From assembly GCF_000969905.1 (NCBI RefSeq), contig NZ_CP009519.1:1-58133 (forward strand): a stretch of 58,133 nucleotides of DNA, read 5' to 3'. Under the pieces are notes generated by a model. The model searched no databases. It was not told where the DNA came from and saw nothing but the letters and a program-made list of their open reading frames with translations. The translations under genes and the position numbers were made by a program. Origin of the DNA: Methanosarcina vacuolata Z-761. Its GTDB lineage: Archaea; Halobacteriota; Methanosarcinia; Methanosarcinales; Methanosarcinaceae. Positions 27,251-35,853 of this stretch are shown here, piece by piece. Numbering within the stretch: position 1 is the first letter of the stretch; every line of letters starts with the position of its first letter.

Positions 27251-27400
27251 AACATTCAGAGTTTCCAGAGCAATAGCTTGATTCTCGCTGATAAATTTAG
27301 AAGAGAGTTTATGCTGAAAATCATGTATCTGATTGCTTGTTTTTTAATGAAGTTTTGAAAGTAGCAGTCTTGACTTCTCTCGATTTTTGTATCCTTTAAT
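27251..27400 (-). pseudogene. tnpB internal fragment
   Basis: Fifty codons on the minus strand read IKGYKNREKSRLLLSKLH, a stop, then KTSNQIHDFQHKLSSKFISE and NQAIALETLNV. This aligns to residues 224-272 of the intact TnpB here (VIGSKNRRKAVYKLAKLHEK, HDFQHKVSNKLISDNQAIAV, ETLNI), including the RuvC-II glutamate. Ends are lost and an in-frame stop is present, so it is a dead remnant of a second, different element. Confidence 0.8.
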
Positions 27401-27542
27401 CTTTTTTGTACTTCTTATAGCTTCGACAGGTGCATGGACATTTTTCACTGCTGTTAAGCAGCCTCAGGAAATTCGGTTTACTGCGGGAACTCTACTCTTG
27501 ACCGATGAAAACGAAAACCCTAATGCTCAATGGACATGGTAA
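27387..27542 (+). pseudogene. N-terminal fragment of a TasA/CalY-like secreted protein
   Basis: From TTG 27387 the frame reads 51 residues: a hydrophobic signal (YPLIFFVLLIASTGAWTFFT) followed by EIRFTAGTLLLTDENENPNA. The FTAGTLxL segment after a membrane-spanning signal is typical of SipW-dependent camelysin/TasA-type proteins. The frame stops at 27540, exactly where the repeat array begins, so the gene was probably cut off by the array. No Shine-Dalgarno; a functional small protein cannot be excluded. Confidence 0.4.
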
Positions 27543-27559
27543 CAGGAAAATCTGTAGTA

Positions 27560-28285
27560 GTGATTGAAACATGTAAAGTGGAAAACAATAACATAAGGCG
27601 TGGTAGTAGTAAATAAAACATAATAACAAGTGAAACACGTAAAGTGGAAAACGATAGCATGAAAGCATGATAGTAGTAAGTGAAACATGTAAAGTGAAAA
27701 ACGACAACAGGAAAGCATGATAATACTGAAAGTGAAACATGTAAAGTGGAAACGGTAGTAGGAAAAAAACGCTAGAATAGTGAAAGTGAAACATGTAAAG
27801 TGAAAAACGACAACAGGAAAGCATGATAATACTGAAAGTGAAACATGTAAAGTGGAAACGGTAGTAGGAAAAAAACGCTAGAATAGTGAAAGTGAAACAT
27901 GTAAAGTGAAAAACGACAACAGGAAAGCATGATAATACTGAAAGTGAAACATGTAAAGTGGAAACGGTAGTAGGAAAAAACGCTAGAATAGTGAAAGTGA
28001 AACATGTAAAGTGAAAAACGACAACAGGAAAGCGTGATAATACTGAAAGTGAAACATGTAAAGTGGAAACGGTAGTAGGAAAAAAACGCTAGAATAGTGA
28101 AAGTGAAACATGTAAAGTGAAAAACGACAACAGAAAAGCGTGATAATACTGAAAGTGAAACATGTAAAGTGGAAACGGTAGTAGGAAAAAAACGCTAGAA
28201 TAGTAATGAATGAAACGTGTAAAGTGGAAAACGATAGCATGAAAGCATGATAATAGTGAAAGTGAAACATAGAAAGTGCTGTAAT
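27560..28285 (+). repeat. ORB-like repeat array, left arm of the origin
   Basis: Thirteen intact cores and one degraded core of TGAAACATGTAAAGTGGAAA type (GTAAAGTG at 27573, 27639, 27689, 27741, 27795, 27847, 27901, 27953, 28006, 28058, 28112, 28164, 28219), spaced 50-66 bases and mostly 52-54. Two half-units alternate (GGTAGTAGG-type and CGACAACAGG-type), forming five copies of a 105-106-base higher-order repeat. The reverse complement of the core recurs on both sides of orc1/cdc6. TTTCCACTTTAC resembles archaeal origin recognition boxes in its TTCCA element. Confidence 0.85.
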
Positions 28286-28338
28286 AGTGAGTAAAATCTA
28301 TAAAGTAAAAAACAATAAAAAAAAGTTTGATAGAATGC

Positions 28339-28362
28339 GGTTTGACTTTACGTAGTCAAACC
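28339..28362. repeat. Perfect nine-base-pair inverted repeat
   Basis: GGTTTGACT-TTACGT-AGTCAAACC. It sits between the left repeat array and the AT-rich stretch 28375-28640, which is a candidate unwinding region. Role unknown. Confidence 0.7.
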
Positions 28363-28639
28363 ATTAGTTTGACAGTATAAAAACCATGTTGTAGAGTTAT
28401 GAAATTAATACAATAAATAATTATGTATAACATTTACTTAAAACTTTTATAAAAACTAGTTTTGAAATCTATCAAAAATTTCAGAAATATAATTTATGCT
28501 CAAATATGATATTTAAATAAGCAATTTTGAGTTTTGAAACCAGCTCTACCACAAAAGAAAACAAGTGTTCAACTTTATATTCTTTATTTGTAGGTTGCGT
28601 CTTTAACATATATCATTTAAATTAGAATATTGTGTTCTA

Positions 28640-29190
28640 CACTGATTTCCACTTTACACGTTTCACTTTCACTAATAAAATTGTTATATATTAAATGTAT
28701 TATTTATATAGTACCTCTAAAGTGTACATGTCTAATATTCACTCTAATGAATTATAATCTAAAAACATTGTTTTATTCTTTTCTTTATTTATATTTTTTA
28801 TATATAGTATATGTCCGTAACTTAGGGATATCATTTTTTTAATTGTAAATTATACCTTTTGCTGATTTCCACTTTACGTGCTTCACTAACGTATTACTCT
28901 TTTACATTTGTCATTTAAAAATTATAATATTATTCCCTTTATTGTTTTCCACTTTACATGTTTCACTTTTACTGATAATATTATTTATATATTAAATATA
29001 TGGTTTATATAGTACGCGTAAAATAGAACGGTATTGTGTCTACTTTGATGCACCCTAACCTAAAGCATTATTTTACTTTGATATCTTTTACATTATTATA
29101 AATATCATTATGTTGCATGCTGAACAAGATGTACTATTTTTAATCAGAAAATTGTATTACATTGATTTCCACTTTACACCTTTCACTTTC
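28640..29190 (-). repeat. Four inverted ORB-like cores upstream of orc1/cdc6
   Basis: Cores TTTCCACTTTAC plus TTTCAC occur at 28645, 28865, 28945 and 29165, spaced 220, 80 and 220 bases, in the orientation opposite to the left array. Three are followed by a similar block (TATTAAAT, then TTTATATAGTAC). The last such block is directly in front of the initiator gene and contains its probable TATA box (29224-29232), so the initiator may regulate itself by binding there. Confidence 0.8.
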
Positions 29191-29242
29191 ACTGATAAAA
29201 ATCGTTAAATATTGAATATGTCATTTATATAGTACAAATAAA

Positions 29243-30532
29243 GTGGACGTGGATAATATTAACTCTGATACACCACAACCTAAAACATTATTCAATTTTA
29301 ATAATATTAAAATTTTTAAAAACCCGCATATATTAGATACTGGTTATGTTCCAGATGTGCTGGTTGGTAGAGACGATGAAATACGAGCCGTGGCTGATAT
29401 ATTTTATCCAATATTTATACATGGGACCCCTGGACATGCTTTTATCTATGGACCCCCTGGAGCTGGTAAAACTGTAGTTTTGGAGCACGTGTTTAGACAA
29501 TTATATCTCGAAGCTGAAAGTAGCGGCAATTTTCCAGATGGACTTAATTTAAAACACATTACTGTCTCGTGCAAAAAACACGATACAACTGTAAGAATTC
29601 TGATGTATTTAATTGCGGAACTGGGGTATACAGGTAAGGTATCTAAGCGCGGGGTCACTTCTGGATATTATTATGACATATTTTATAAGGCTTTAAAAGA
29701 AAAAAGTTATTCATTAACAATTATTTTTGATGAAATAGATCGTCTTAGGGATGATAATATCCTGTATAATTTTAGTCGTTCAGGTGAACTTAAAGACTTA
29801 AACGAGGGACAGTTTATACACATTATAGGGGTTTCCAATTCAGGTTTATTCATTAATTCGCTTGATCCAAGAGTAGACTCTTCTATGCAAAGGGAAACTA
29901 TTATATTTCCTCCATATAACGAAGATCAACTTATACAAATTCTAAATATGCGCGTACCATTAGCGTTTTACCCTAATGTTGTAAGTGAGGATACAGTCAA
30001 CAGATGTGCCAAAGAAGCTGCAGAGGATGAAGGTGATGCAAGACGTGCTATCTATCTTCTTCAGACAGCGGGACATATTGCAATAAAGACATCATGTTAT
30101 ACTGTTCAGCCAGCGCATGTGGTACTGGCAGCACAAAAAATAAAAGAAGATATCAGTTTACAGTTTGTATTAAATATGTCCTATCAGGAAAAATTTGTGT
30201 TGCTTGCAATGTTAAATACCGATATATATCTTAAAAAAGGAAAATATTTCACTACAGGAGACGTTTATCGAATTTATTATGACATGTGTAAATTTGTTGG
30301 CGAAGAAGAATTCTCTTTAGCTGCAATATCACAAAAGGTATCTAAATTTAAAATGATGGGAATTGTCAATGCTAATACGACAAGCAAGGGGAGAGGTGGA
30401 CTTACATCTCAAATAGTATTTATTGGCGATCCGACAACACTAAAAAATGCTATCTTTAAAGATGGTAAATTTATACGATTTGTAACATATGTGCCAGATG
30501 TAAAAAAGATATGCTCTACTCAAATATGGTAA
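29243..30532 (+). CDS. cdc6: Orc1/Cdc6 replication initiator
   Basis: 429 residues from GTG 29243 (or GTG 29249). AAA+ ATPase: Walker A GPPGAGKT (70-77), Walker B IIFDEIDRL (160-168), sensor 1 HIIGVSNS (193-200), sensor 2 EGDARRAI (263-270), then a C-terminal winged-helix region (about 310-429). All functional motifs are intact. It binds origin boxes and loads the MCM helicase; no MCM is encoded here, so host MCM would be used. It stands inside a dense field of about 25 ORB-like repeats, which marks this as the replication origin. The start is very close to the TATA tract, so the message may be nearly leaderless. Confidence 0.95.
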   Translation: MDVDNINSDTPQPKTLFNFNNIKIFKNPHILDTGYVPDVLVGRDDEIRAVADIFYPIFIHGTPGHAFIYGPPGAGKTVVLEHVFRQLYLEAESSGNFPDGLNLKHITVSCKKHDTTVRILMYLIAELGYTGKVSKRGVTSGYYYDIFYKALKEKSYSLTIIFDEIDRLRDDNILYNFSRSGELKDLNEGQFIHIIGVSNSGLFINSLDPRVDSSMQRETIIFPPYNEDQLIQILNMRVPLAFYPNVVSEDTVNRCAKEAAEDEGDARRAIYLLQTAGHIAIKTSCYTVQPAHVVLAAQKIKEDISLQFVLNMSYQEKFVLLAMLNTDIYLKKGKYFTTGDVYRIYYDMCKFVGEEEFSLAAISQKVSKFKMMGIVNANTTSKGRGGLTSQIVFIGDPTTLKNAIFKDGKFIRFVTYVPDVKKICSTQIW

Positions 30533-30553
30533 TTTTCATCACTATAAGAGCAC

Positions 30554-31385
30554 GTTTCCACTTTACAGGTTTCACTCACTAACGTGGTTGAATTTTGAAA
30601 TTCTGAGTAAGATTTCAGAGTTTGGCCTTACTGGCTATTTATAAATTCTTAAAGACATGTGCCTTGAAAAAGGATCTGCTCTATGTAAATATGGTAATTT
30701 CCATCACTAAAAGAGCATGTTTCCACTTTACGGGTTTCACTCACTAATGTATATGCTCTACGTAAATATGGTAATTTCCATCACTATAAAAGCATGTTTC
30801 CACTTTACGGGTTTCACTCACTAACGTGATTGCATTTTGAAGTTCTGAATAAGATTTCAGAGTTTGGCCTTACTGGCTATTTATAAATTCTTAAAGATAT
30901 ATGCCTTGAAAAAGGATATGCTCTACTTAAATATGGTAATTTTCATCACTATTAGAGCACGTTTCCACTTTACAGGTTTCACTCACTAACGTGGTTGAAT
31001 TTTGAAATTCTGAGTAAGATTTCAGAGTTTGGCCTTACTGGCTATTTATAAATTCTTAAAGACATGTGCCTTGAAAAAGGATCTGCTCTACGTAAATATG
31101 GTAATTTCCATCACTATAAAAGCATGTTTCCACTTTACGGGTTTCACTCACTAATGTATCTGTTCTATGTAAATATGGTAATTTCCATCGCTATAAAAGC
31201 ATGTTTCCACTTTACAGGTTTCACTCACTAATGTATCTGCTCTATGTAAATGTGGTAATTTCCATTGCTATAAAAGCATGTTTCCACTTTACAGGTTTCA
31301 CTCACTAATGTATCTGCTCTATGTAAATGTGGTAATTTCCATCGCTATAAAAGCATGTTTCCACTTTACAGGTTTCACTCACTAA
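30554..31385 (-). repeat. ORB-like repeats, right arm, phased 165/77
   Basis: Eight copies of GTTTCCACTTTAC + (A/G)GGTTTCACTCACTAA at 30554, 30719, 30796, 30961, 31126, 31203, 31280 and 31357. Spacings are exactly 165, 77, 165, 165, 77, 77 and 77 bases. The 77-base unit also contains TAAATATGGTAATTTCCATC and TATAAAAGCATG; the 165-base spacing adds an 88-base insert with TTCAGAGTTTGGCCTTACTG. Orientation is opposite to the array at 27560-28285. Confidence 0.9.
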
Positions 31386-32385
31386 TGTAATTGCATCTTG
31401 GAATTCTGAGTAAGATTTCAGAGTTTGGCCTTACTGACCAGTTCAAAATTCTTAAAGATATATACCCTGGTTAAGGAAGGGCAGTTTTCAATTTTTTAAC
31501 AAATCAATTGATATATTTTTATTTGGAGGAAAGCAGGAAACTTTTTGAAGGATTCGTCATTGTATATTTTTGTATACCATCTAACTAAACTTTTTTATAA
31601 ATTCAAGTTCTATATACATTTATTTCTTTGTGTTAATTAATTTTGAACTGGTAAGAAGTAATTATTATAGGTGGCCTTAAGATCTTCTTTATCCTGTTTA
31701 AGTTTCTTTTTACTAGGTCCTACCTTATCGATCTCTTTAGCCAAAATTTGATATACTTTTTGGGATAGTCATTTGTTCTATAGCATGCACAAAAAAGGGC
31801 TCTTAGTCATTTCCTATGAATAAGATGATTTTCAATTCAAGACCGCATTGGTTTTTATGAGTACATTATGAGAATATCCACATAAAACAACGAAGAGCCA
31901 AAATAAAAAAATAAAAATCGCTATGTGTTGGAGCTATGTCTCCTGATATACCTGAATACTAATAATTTTTGATACGAATATATTTGTATTCTTGTATCGT
32001 TGCATAAATATATACTTGAATTTTTGTATACATATATATTTTTACCCATATAAGGACAAACAAACTGAGAAATTAAATAAAAGTATAAAATTGATCCTAG
32101 AGAATTATAAAGTGTTTGAAAATTATATAATTACTGTTTTCTAACTAAATTATGTTATGAAACCAAGCAAAAGTAAAGCAAAAATAAAAAGTTAAATTGT
32201 AAAAATGGTTTTTGATTCTTTCTTTGGCTTTTCTAAATCAGATTATAAGATCTAATATTATCTTTATTCCCTGAAGACTATCTAAATAATGTTAGTTTAA
32301 TGAGATAATTATTTATAATCAGTATATCTTGTTTATATCAAAGAAAAATTACAAGAAGTCAAGAAGTTTCTAATGGGGGAAAAGT
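31386..32385. other. Long AT-rich region without a clear gene
   Basis: About 1 kb. One more 88-base-insert remnant is at 31386-31470. Minus-strand codons around 31650-31760 read LAKEIDKVGPSKKKLKQDKE and DLKATYNNYF without start or full length, suggesting a decayed gene I cannot identify. At 31965-32045 there are repeated TTTTTGTATAC/GTATTCTTGTAT tracts resembling, inverted, the 16-base parA repeats. The last 150 bases hold the DUF1699 promoter. Confidence 0.45.
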
Positions 32386-32793
32386 ATGAGAATTCGAGTA
32401 GTCAGTTCCAGAGAAGAAATTTTCAATCTCAATCCTAATGAGCGTATTGTTCATCTAGCCTTCAGACCTTCAAACAAGGACATTTTTGAACTGGTTGAGA
32501 CCTGTCCGAAGATTGAGGTAATTCAGTTACCTAAGTCTTACATGGCTACGGTCTCAAAATCCATGGAAATATTCCTTGAGATGCAGAGAATCCAGCTTAT
32601 TGAAGGAGACGTCTGGGGCCACAGGAAAGACATTAATGAATACTATACCATTCCTTCTTCAGTGACTGAAAAAATAAAGGAAATGAAATCCGAAGGTAGG
32701 TCCGCTGAAGATATTGAAGCAAGGGTTTCAAGAGAGAACCGGCTTAATCCCAAGACGGTTGCTTATATCATGAGTAAGGAAGTACCTGCCTGA
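32386..32793 (+). CDS. DUF1699 family protein
   Basis: 135 residues, start MRIRVVSSREEIFNLNPNER, with a GGGGGAAAAGT ribosome-binding site. The protein matches the small Methanosarcinales family DUF1699: an alpha/beta N-terminal half (HLAFRPSNKDIFELVETCPK, EVIQLPKSYM) and a helical C-terminal half with EGDVWGHRKDINEYY. Its biochemical role is not known. Its presence is one of the stronger hints of a Methanosarcina-type host. Confidence 0.8.
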   Translation: MRIRVVSSREEIFNLNPNERIVHLAFRPSNKDIFELVETCPKIEVIQLPKSYMATVSKSMEIFLEMQRIQLIEGDVWGHRKDINEYYTIPSSVTEKIKEMKSEGRSAEDIEARVSRENRLNPKTVAYIMSKEVPA

Positions 32794-32854
32794 ATTCAGG
32801 CAAGATAATAAAGAAAACATAAACATAGCCCTGTTTAGGAAATAGGACACATAT

Positions 32855-32890
32855 GTGAACTGCCACTAAGCTAAAGACTTAGTGGTTTCC
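32855..32890 (-). repeat. IS605-type right-end relic
   Basis: Plus strand GTGAACTGCCACTAAGCTAA, then AGACTTAGTGG. The stem ACTAAG/CTTAGT and the terminal GTGAACTGCC match the other orphans. Confidence 0.5.
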
Positions 32891-32931
32891 TAATCCATAA
32901 ATGACCATCAGCGCTCGTGTATTGAATGTTA

Positions 32932-33579
32932 TTATAACATTCCCCAGGCAGTAAGCTGTATTTTAATATCCCTAAGTTCGTCAGTTGAAAAAGCAAGACC
33001 TTGGTAGTGCTTCATGCTGGTTAGGTTGTCATGCCCCTGGCGCAGACAAACTGTAGATTCCAACATGCCTGCGGCAATACACCAGCTCTCCAGGGTCTTT
33101 CTTGTTGTTTTTGCTGAGAGTCCATAGGGGTTGATGTCTGCATCCTCTGTCCACTTCCTGAGATCTCTATTCCAGTTGCTTTCGGCAGGTGGTTTACGGG
33201 CTTCAAAAAAGTCATCTAATAGAAGTTCAAACATGCTTGGTAGAGGGTGGATAGTCCTTTCTTGCTGGGTTCTTTTATGTTTCTTCTGGGCTTCGTCTGG
33301 TAGGTGAATAATATTCTTCTTTTTTAGATACCATTCTTTATGATCCCAGAGCCTCTGAACTTCAATATACCTCATACCAGTGATCATGAGAACGTCAAAA
33401 AGAGTTCGGTGTCGCTTCTGTGGGATTACATTTTTAATGCGCTGGTATTCCGTGGGTACTAAGATCCGGATTTCTCCATTCAAATAATGATGAATTGCCT
33501 CAGGATCCCGTTTGAGTTGCAAAACAGGATATTTGTTCACTTCTGTCGTTTTCACATGACTATTTTTCTTTGTTGGCAT
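32932..33579 (-). CDS. Tyrosine recombinase, catalytic domain only
   Basis: 215 residues, shorter than usual (about 300) because the N-terminal core-binding domain is missing. Catalytic positions: Arg70 (ITGMRYIEV), Lys near 101-103, Arg160 in AKTTRK (the first His of the usual HxxR box is Lys157), His183 in RQGHDNL and nucleophile Tyr192 in MKHYQG. ATG 33579 follows GGTGAGTGG. Such truncated recombinases are common on archaeal plasmids and viruses; it may resolve plasmid dimers or integrate the element. Near the origin and partition genes it belongs to the maintenance region. Confidence 0.85.
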   Translation of the reverse strand: MPTKKNSHVKTTEVNKYPVLQLKRDPEAIHHYLNGEIRILVPTEYQRIKNVIPQKRHRTLFDVLMITGMRYIEVQRLWDHKEWYLKKKNIIHLPDEAQKKHKRTQQERTIHPLPSMFELLLDDFFEARKPPAESNWNRDLRKWTEDADINPYGLSAKTTRKTLESWCIAAGMLESTVCLRQGHDNLTSMKHYQGLAFSTDELRDIKIQLTAWGML

Positions 33580-33939
33580 CCACTCACCAGGTTTATAGTA
33601 GTATTAGCTTTTAGTAAAACCTTGCGGTTAGGCTCTATATGCAGGCAAAATGGAGACGAAATTAAGTAAAACTCAGGAAAAACGTCAGGTTTTACGACAA
33701 AACCTGATGTTTTTGAACTAGCTTTCTTTAAACAAGGCAGGACAAAGAGGCCATTTATGTGAGTGAAATTCGTGTCTTTGTTCTTATCGAATACGGTTAT
33801 TTTGAGATATTGATCCCTAAAAAACGACATACACACCTTTTTTGACCTTTTTTGAGTTGTCTGCCATTATTGGAGTGAGATCTGCTGAAGTCAGAAGGTT
33901 ACAAGATCATCTTGAATGTTATTCTGAATTTCATTTTTG
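33580..33939. other. Intergenic region, no supported gene
   Basis: 360 bases upstream of the recombinase. A 94-codon minus-strand frame overlaps the recombinase start, but has no recognisable motif, composition or ribosome site. TTTTTTGACCTTTTTTGAG (about 33838) is low complexity. Nothing else seen. Confidence 0.4.
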
Positions 33940-34983
33940 TTAGTTTGTCTCATTAAACACTTCCCAAATGGTAGAATAATTTCTTTCGTATCCCAAAGCC
34001 CAAAAACCTACACCACCTAAATTTTTGGATTTTGCGTACTGGTACTTTAATCTGAGTGACTCCTTGTCATCGTACCACACTTGATGCCATGTATTACCAG
34101 ACCTGTAATAATACCAGGGAGTATTGGAATTTGAGTCCCAAATTTTGCCATGAACCTGAGAATTATTCACAGCAGTTCCTATGAATATGGCTTGTTCTCT
34201 GGTAATATTTGCTCCTGGTTGATTGGAGTCTGTCAAATAATCATAACCATAAAACGGCAAGCCTAATATTATTTGGTTTTTCTTAAAATATTTTGATGTT
34301 TCACTTACCGAGTCAATCGCATCATATCGTGTTGGACTATTGTATGGTGAATTAGGAGCTGTGGTTCTTCGGTTGCAATAGTCGTAACTCATAAGAAAAA
34401 CGGAATCTACGTATTTTTTTAGATTTGCATTTTTGAAGGTTGCAGCATATTTTATGCCCCAGGGAGTATCAAGAGAAATATGATATGAAGGATTTTCAGC
34501 TTTTAACGTTGCATGAAGATTTGCCATTAAATTTTCGAATAAAGGAACATTTGAAGTTTTGGTAATGATATTTATATCATTAGGCGTTTCCAGGTCTAAG
34601 TTTACTCCATCTGCTCCGTACATCTGTAATGACTTTGAAATATTATTTATGAAATCTGTTTGGTGATTTGCAATTACACTGTCTATTACATATGGATCAT
34701 TTGATTTTATGCACAGTGTTATTTTTACCTCATGTTGGTGTGCCTGATCCCTGATTATATAATAGTTACTCATATTTTCGGGGTTCGTGAGCGTGCCATC
34801 ACTGTTTAAAGTCCATTTATAATATGAAACGTGAGTTAAGGTATTCCAATCTGGCTGATAGGATCCAAGATAAGGCCAATCTGGCCAAAAACCGTATACT
34901 ATAGTATTGTTAGGAGTTTTTGGTATTGTTGTAAAGGCGAGAAAAGCCAATAAAAAGAAAACAAATATTTTTTTTCTCATCAA
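33940..34983 (-). CDS. Secreted GH18 family glycoside hydrolase
   Basis: 347 residues. Signal peptide 1-20. TIM-barrel GH18 signature DGVNLDLE at 125-132 with the catalytic Glu132, preceded by strands YGFWPDW and KITLCI, and followed by MSYDYCNRRT, LGLPFYGYDY and GVGFWALGY, all at usual positions. The spore-type GH18 enzymes have the same DGVN variant. GH18 enzymes cleave beta-1,4-linked N-acetylhexosamine chains by substrate-assisted catalysis. Secretion and the neighbouring acetylated-glycan genes suggest it trims the cell's own matrix or takes apart others' polysaccharide. No carbohydrate-binding module. Start codon has no clear Shine-Dalgarno. Confidence 0.9.
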   Translation of the reverse strand: MMRKKIFVFFLLAFLAFTTIPKTPNNTIVYGFWPDWPYLGSYQPDWNTLTHVSYYKWTLNSDGTLTNPENMSNYYIIRDQAHQHEVKITLCIKSNDPYVIDSVIANHQTDFINNISKSLQMYGADGVNLDLETPNDINIITKTSNVPLFENLMANLHATLKAENPSYHISLDTPWGIKYAATFKNANLKKYVDSVFLMSYDYCNRRTTAPNSPYNSPTRYDAIDSVSETSKYFKKNQIILGLPFYGYDYLTDSNQPGANITREQAIFIGTAVNNSQVHGKIWDSNSNTPWYYYRSGNTWHQVWYDDKESLRLKYQYAKSKNLGGVGFWALGYERNYSTIWEVFNETN

Positions 34984-35151
34984 AAATCGCCACTCATGAG
35001 GCTATTAATTCCTTTAATCCAATATATGGATTTTCGTATAAAAAATGAAGTCAAAAGTGGCAAATTATGCTTAAAATATATATTGTGATATAAAGTTTGG
35101 ATATATAAAACAACAAAATTCTCTTAGTAGAGTGAGGAATGGGCCAAGAAG

Positions 35152-35853
35152 CTACTCAGTCTTTAGCTGCGTGGTAGTTCGCTGAATTCTTCTTAAGCTA
35201 CTCATACCTCTTAATGTCCTGATTTCTTTTGCCCGGTCACCTACTACAAGTGAATTAGGTTTTACATTTGTGGCTACGATAGATCCTGCAGCTATAACGG
35301 ATCCTGCGCCAATTGTCACTCCGCCTAAAATTATAACATTTGCTCCAATCCAGCATCCATCTTCAATAATTATTTTTTTAGTTATGTGTTTTCCGACTCT
35401 TTCTTTTTCAGATCCTAGTTGGTGAGTGTCAGTAATAAATAGTGTATTTGGCCCTATACCAACATGATTACCAATAACAGTATGATGTCTTACTTCAACG
35501 TTATTACTCATTGATACATTGTCTCCAATTTCAACCGGGCCGATTAACTTACAAAAATTTGAAATACGAACGTTTTTCCCGAAAACATACTTTCGAGTTA
35601 GCAATTCAATGAAGTAGACATCTTTCCCGATATATGGAACTGAAGCACATTTTATAAAAGGAAATAATATAAGCCCTCTAATTTTCCATAATGGTCTTAA
35701 TGATGTATCTATAAATATTAATTTTGTCATTAATAAGATAATAGGAGTTACGACTCCATCAATTGCTATTGCTATATATTTACCTGTTTTTAGTAAATAA
35801 GAACCGCTAATTATTTTTGGCAGATAAACAGCTATATTCTTTTGCTCAATCAT
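35152..35853 (-). CDS. Hexapeptide-repeat O-acetyltransferase
   Basis: 233 residues. A left-handed beta-helix region (about 85-215) is built of hexapeptide repeats (IGPVEIGDNVSMSNNVEV, IGNHVGIGPN, IEDGCWIGANVIILGGVTIG, AGSVIAAGSIV), with the catalytic-type His in ITDTHQLG. The N-terminal 60 residues include a hydrophobic segment (YIAIAIDGVVTPIILLMT), so it may sit on the membrane. Such enzymes acetylate sugars from acetyl-CoA. The minus-strand gene stands alone, with about 1 kb of empty DNA upstream. Confidence 0.85.
   Translation of the reverse strand: MIEQKNIAVYLPKIISGSYLLKTGKYIAIAIDGVVTPIILLMTKLIFIDTSLRPLWKIRGLILFPFIKCASVPYIGKDVYFIELLTRKYVFGKNVRISNFCKLIGPVEIGDNVSMSNNVEVRHHTVIGNHVGIGPNTLFITDTHQLGSEKERVGKHITKKIIIEDGCWIGANVIILGGVTIGAGSVIAAGSIVATNVKPNSLVVGDRAKEIRTLRGMSSLRRIQRTTTQLKTE

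Noticed and set aside
27492-28270. Several 60-110-codon minus-strand frames rich in Phe/His/Cys
   Set aside because: They are translations of the 53/106-base repeat array; repeated FHFTCFTF-type peptides with no start signal.
27560-28285. Possible CRISPR array
   Set aside because: The material between the cores is itself repeated (106-base unit), so there are no spacers, and no cas genes are present.
28630-28842. 70-codon plus-strand frame in the origin
   Set aside because: Covers an ORB-like core and AT-rich DNA, no ribosome site, no family sense.
31650-31760. Decayed transposase on the minus strand
   Set aside because: A 35-codon stretch looks protein-like (LAKEIDKVGPSKKKLK), but no start, catalytic motif or element ends could be identified; kept only as a note on the intergenic region.
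33552-33836. 94-codon minus-strand frame before the recombinase
   Set aside because: Overlaps the well-supported recombinase start in another frame and has no motif or Shine-Dalgarno; could be a missing N-terminal domain only through a frameshift, for which I see no similarity.
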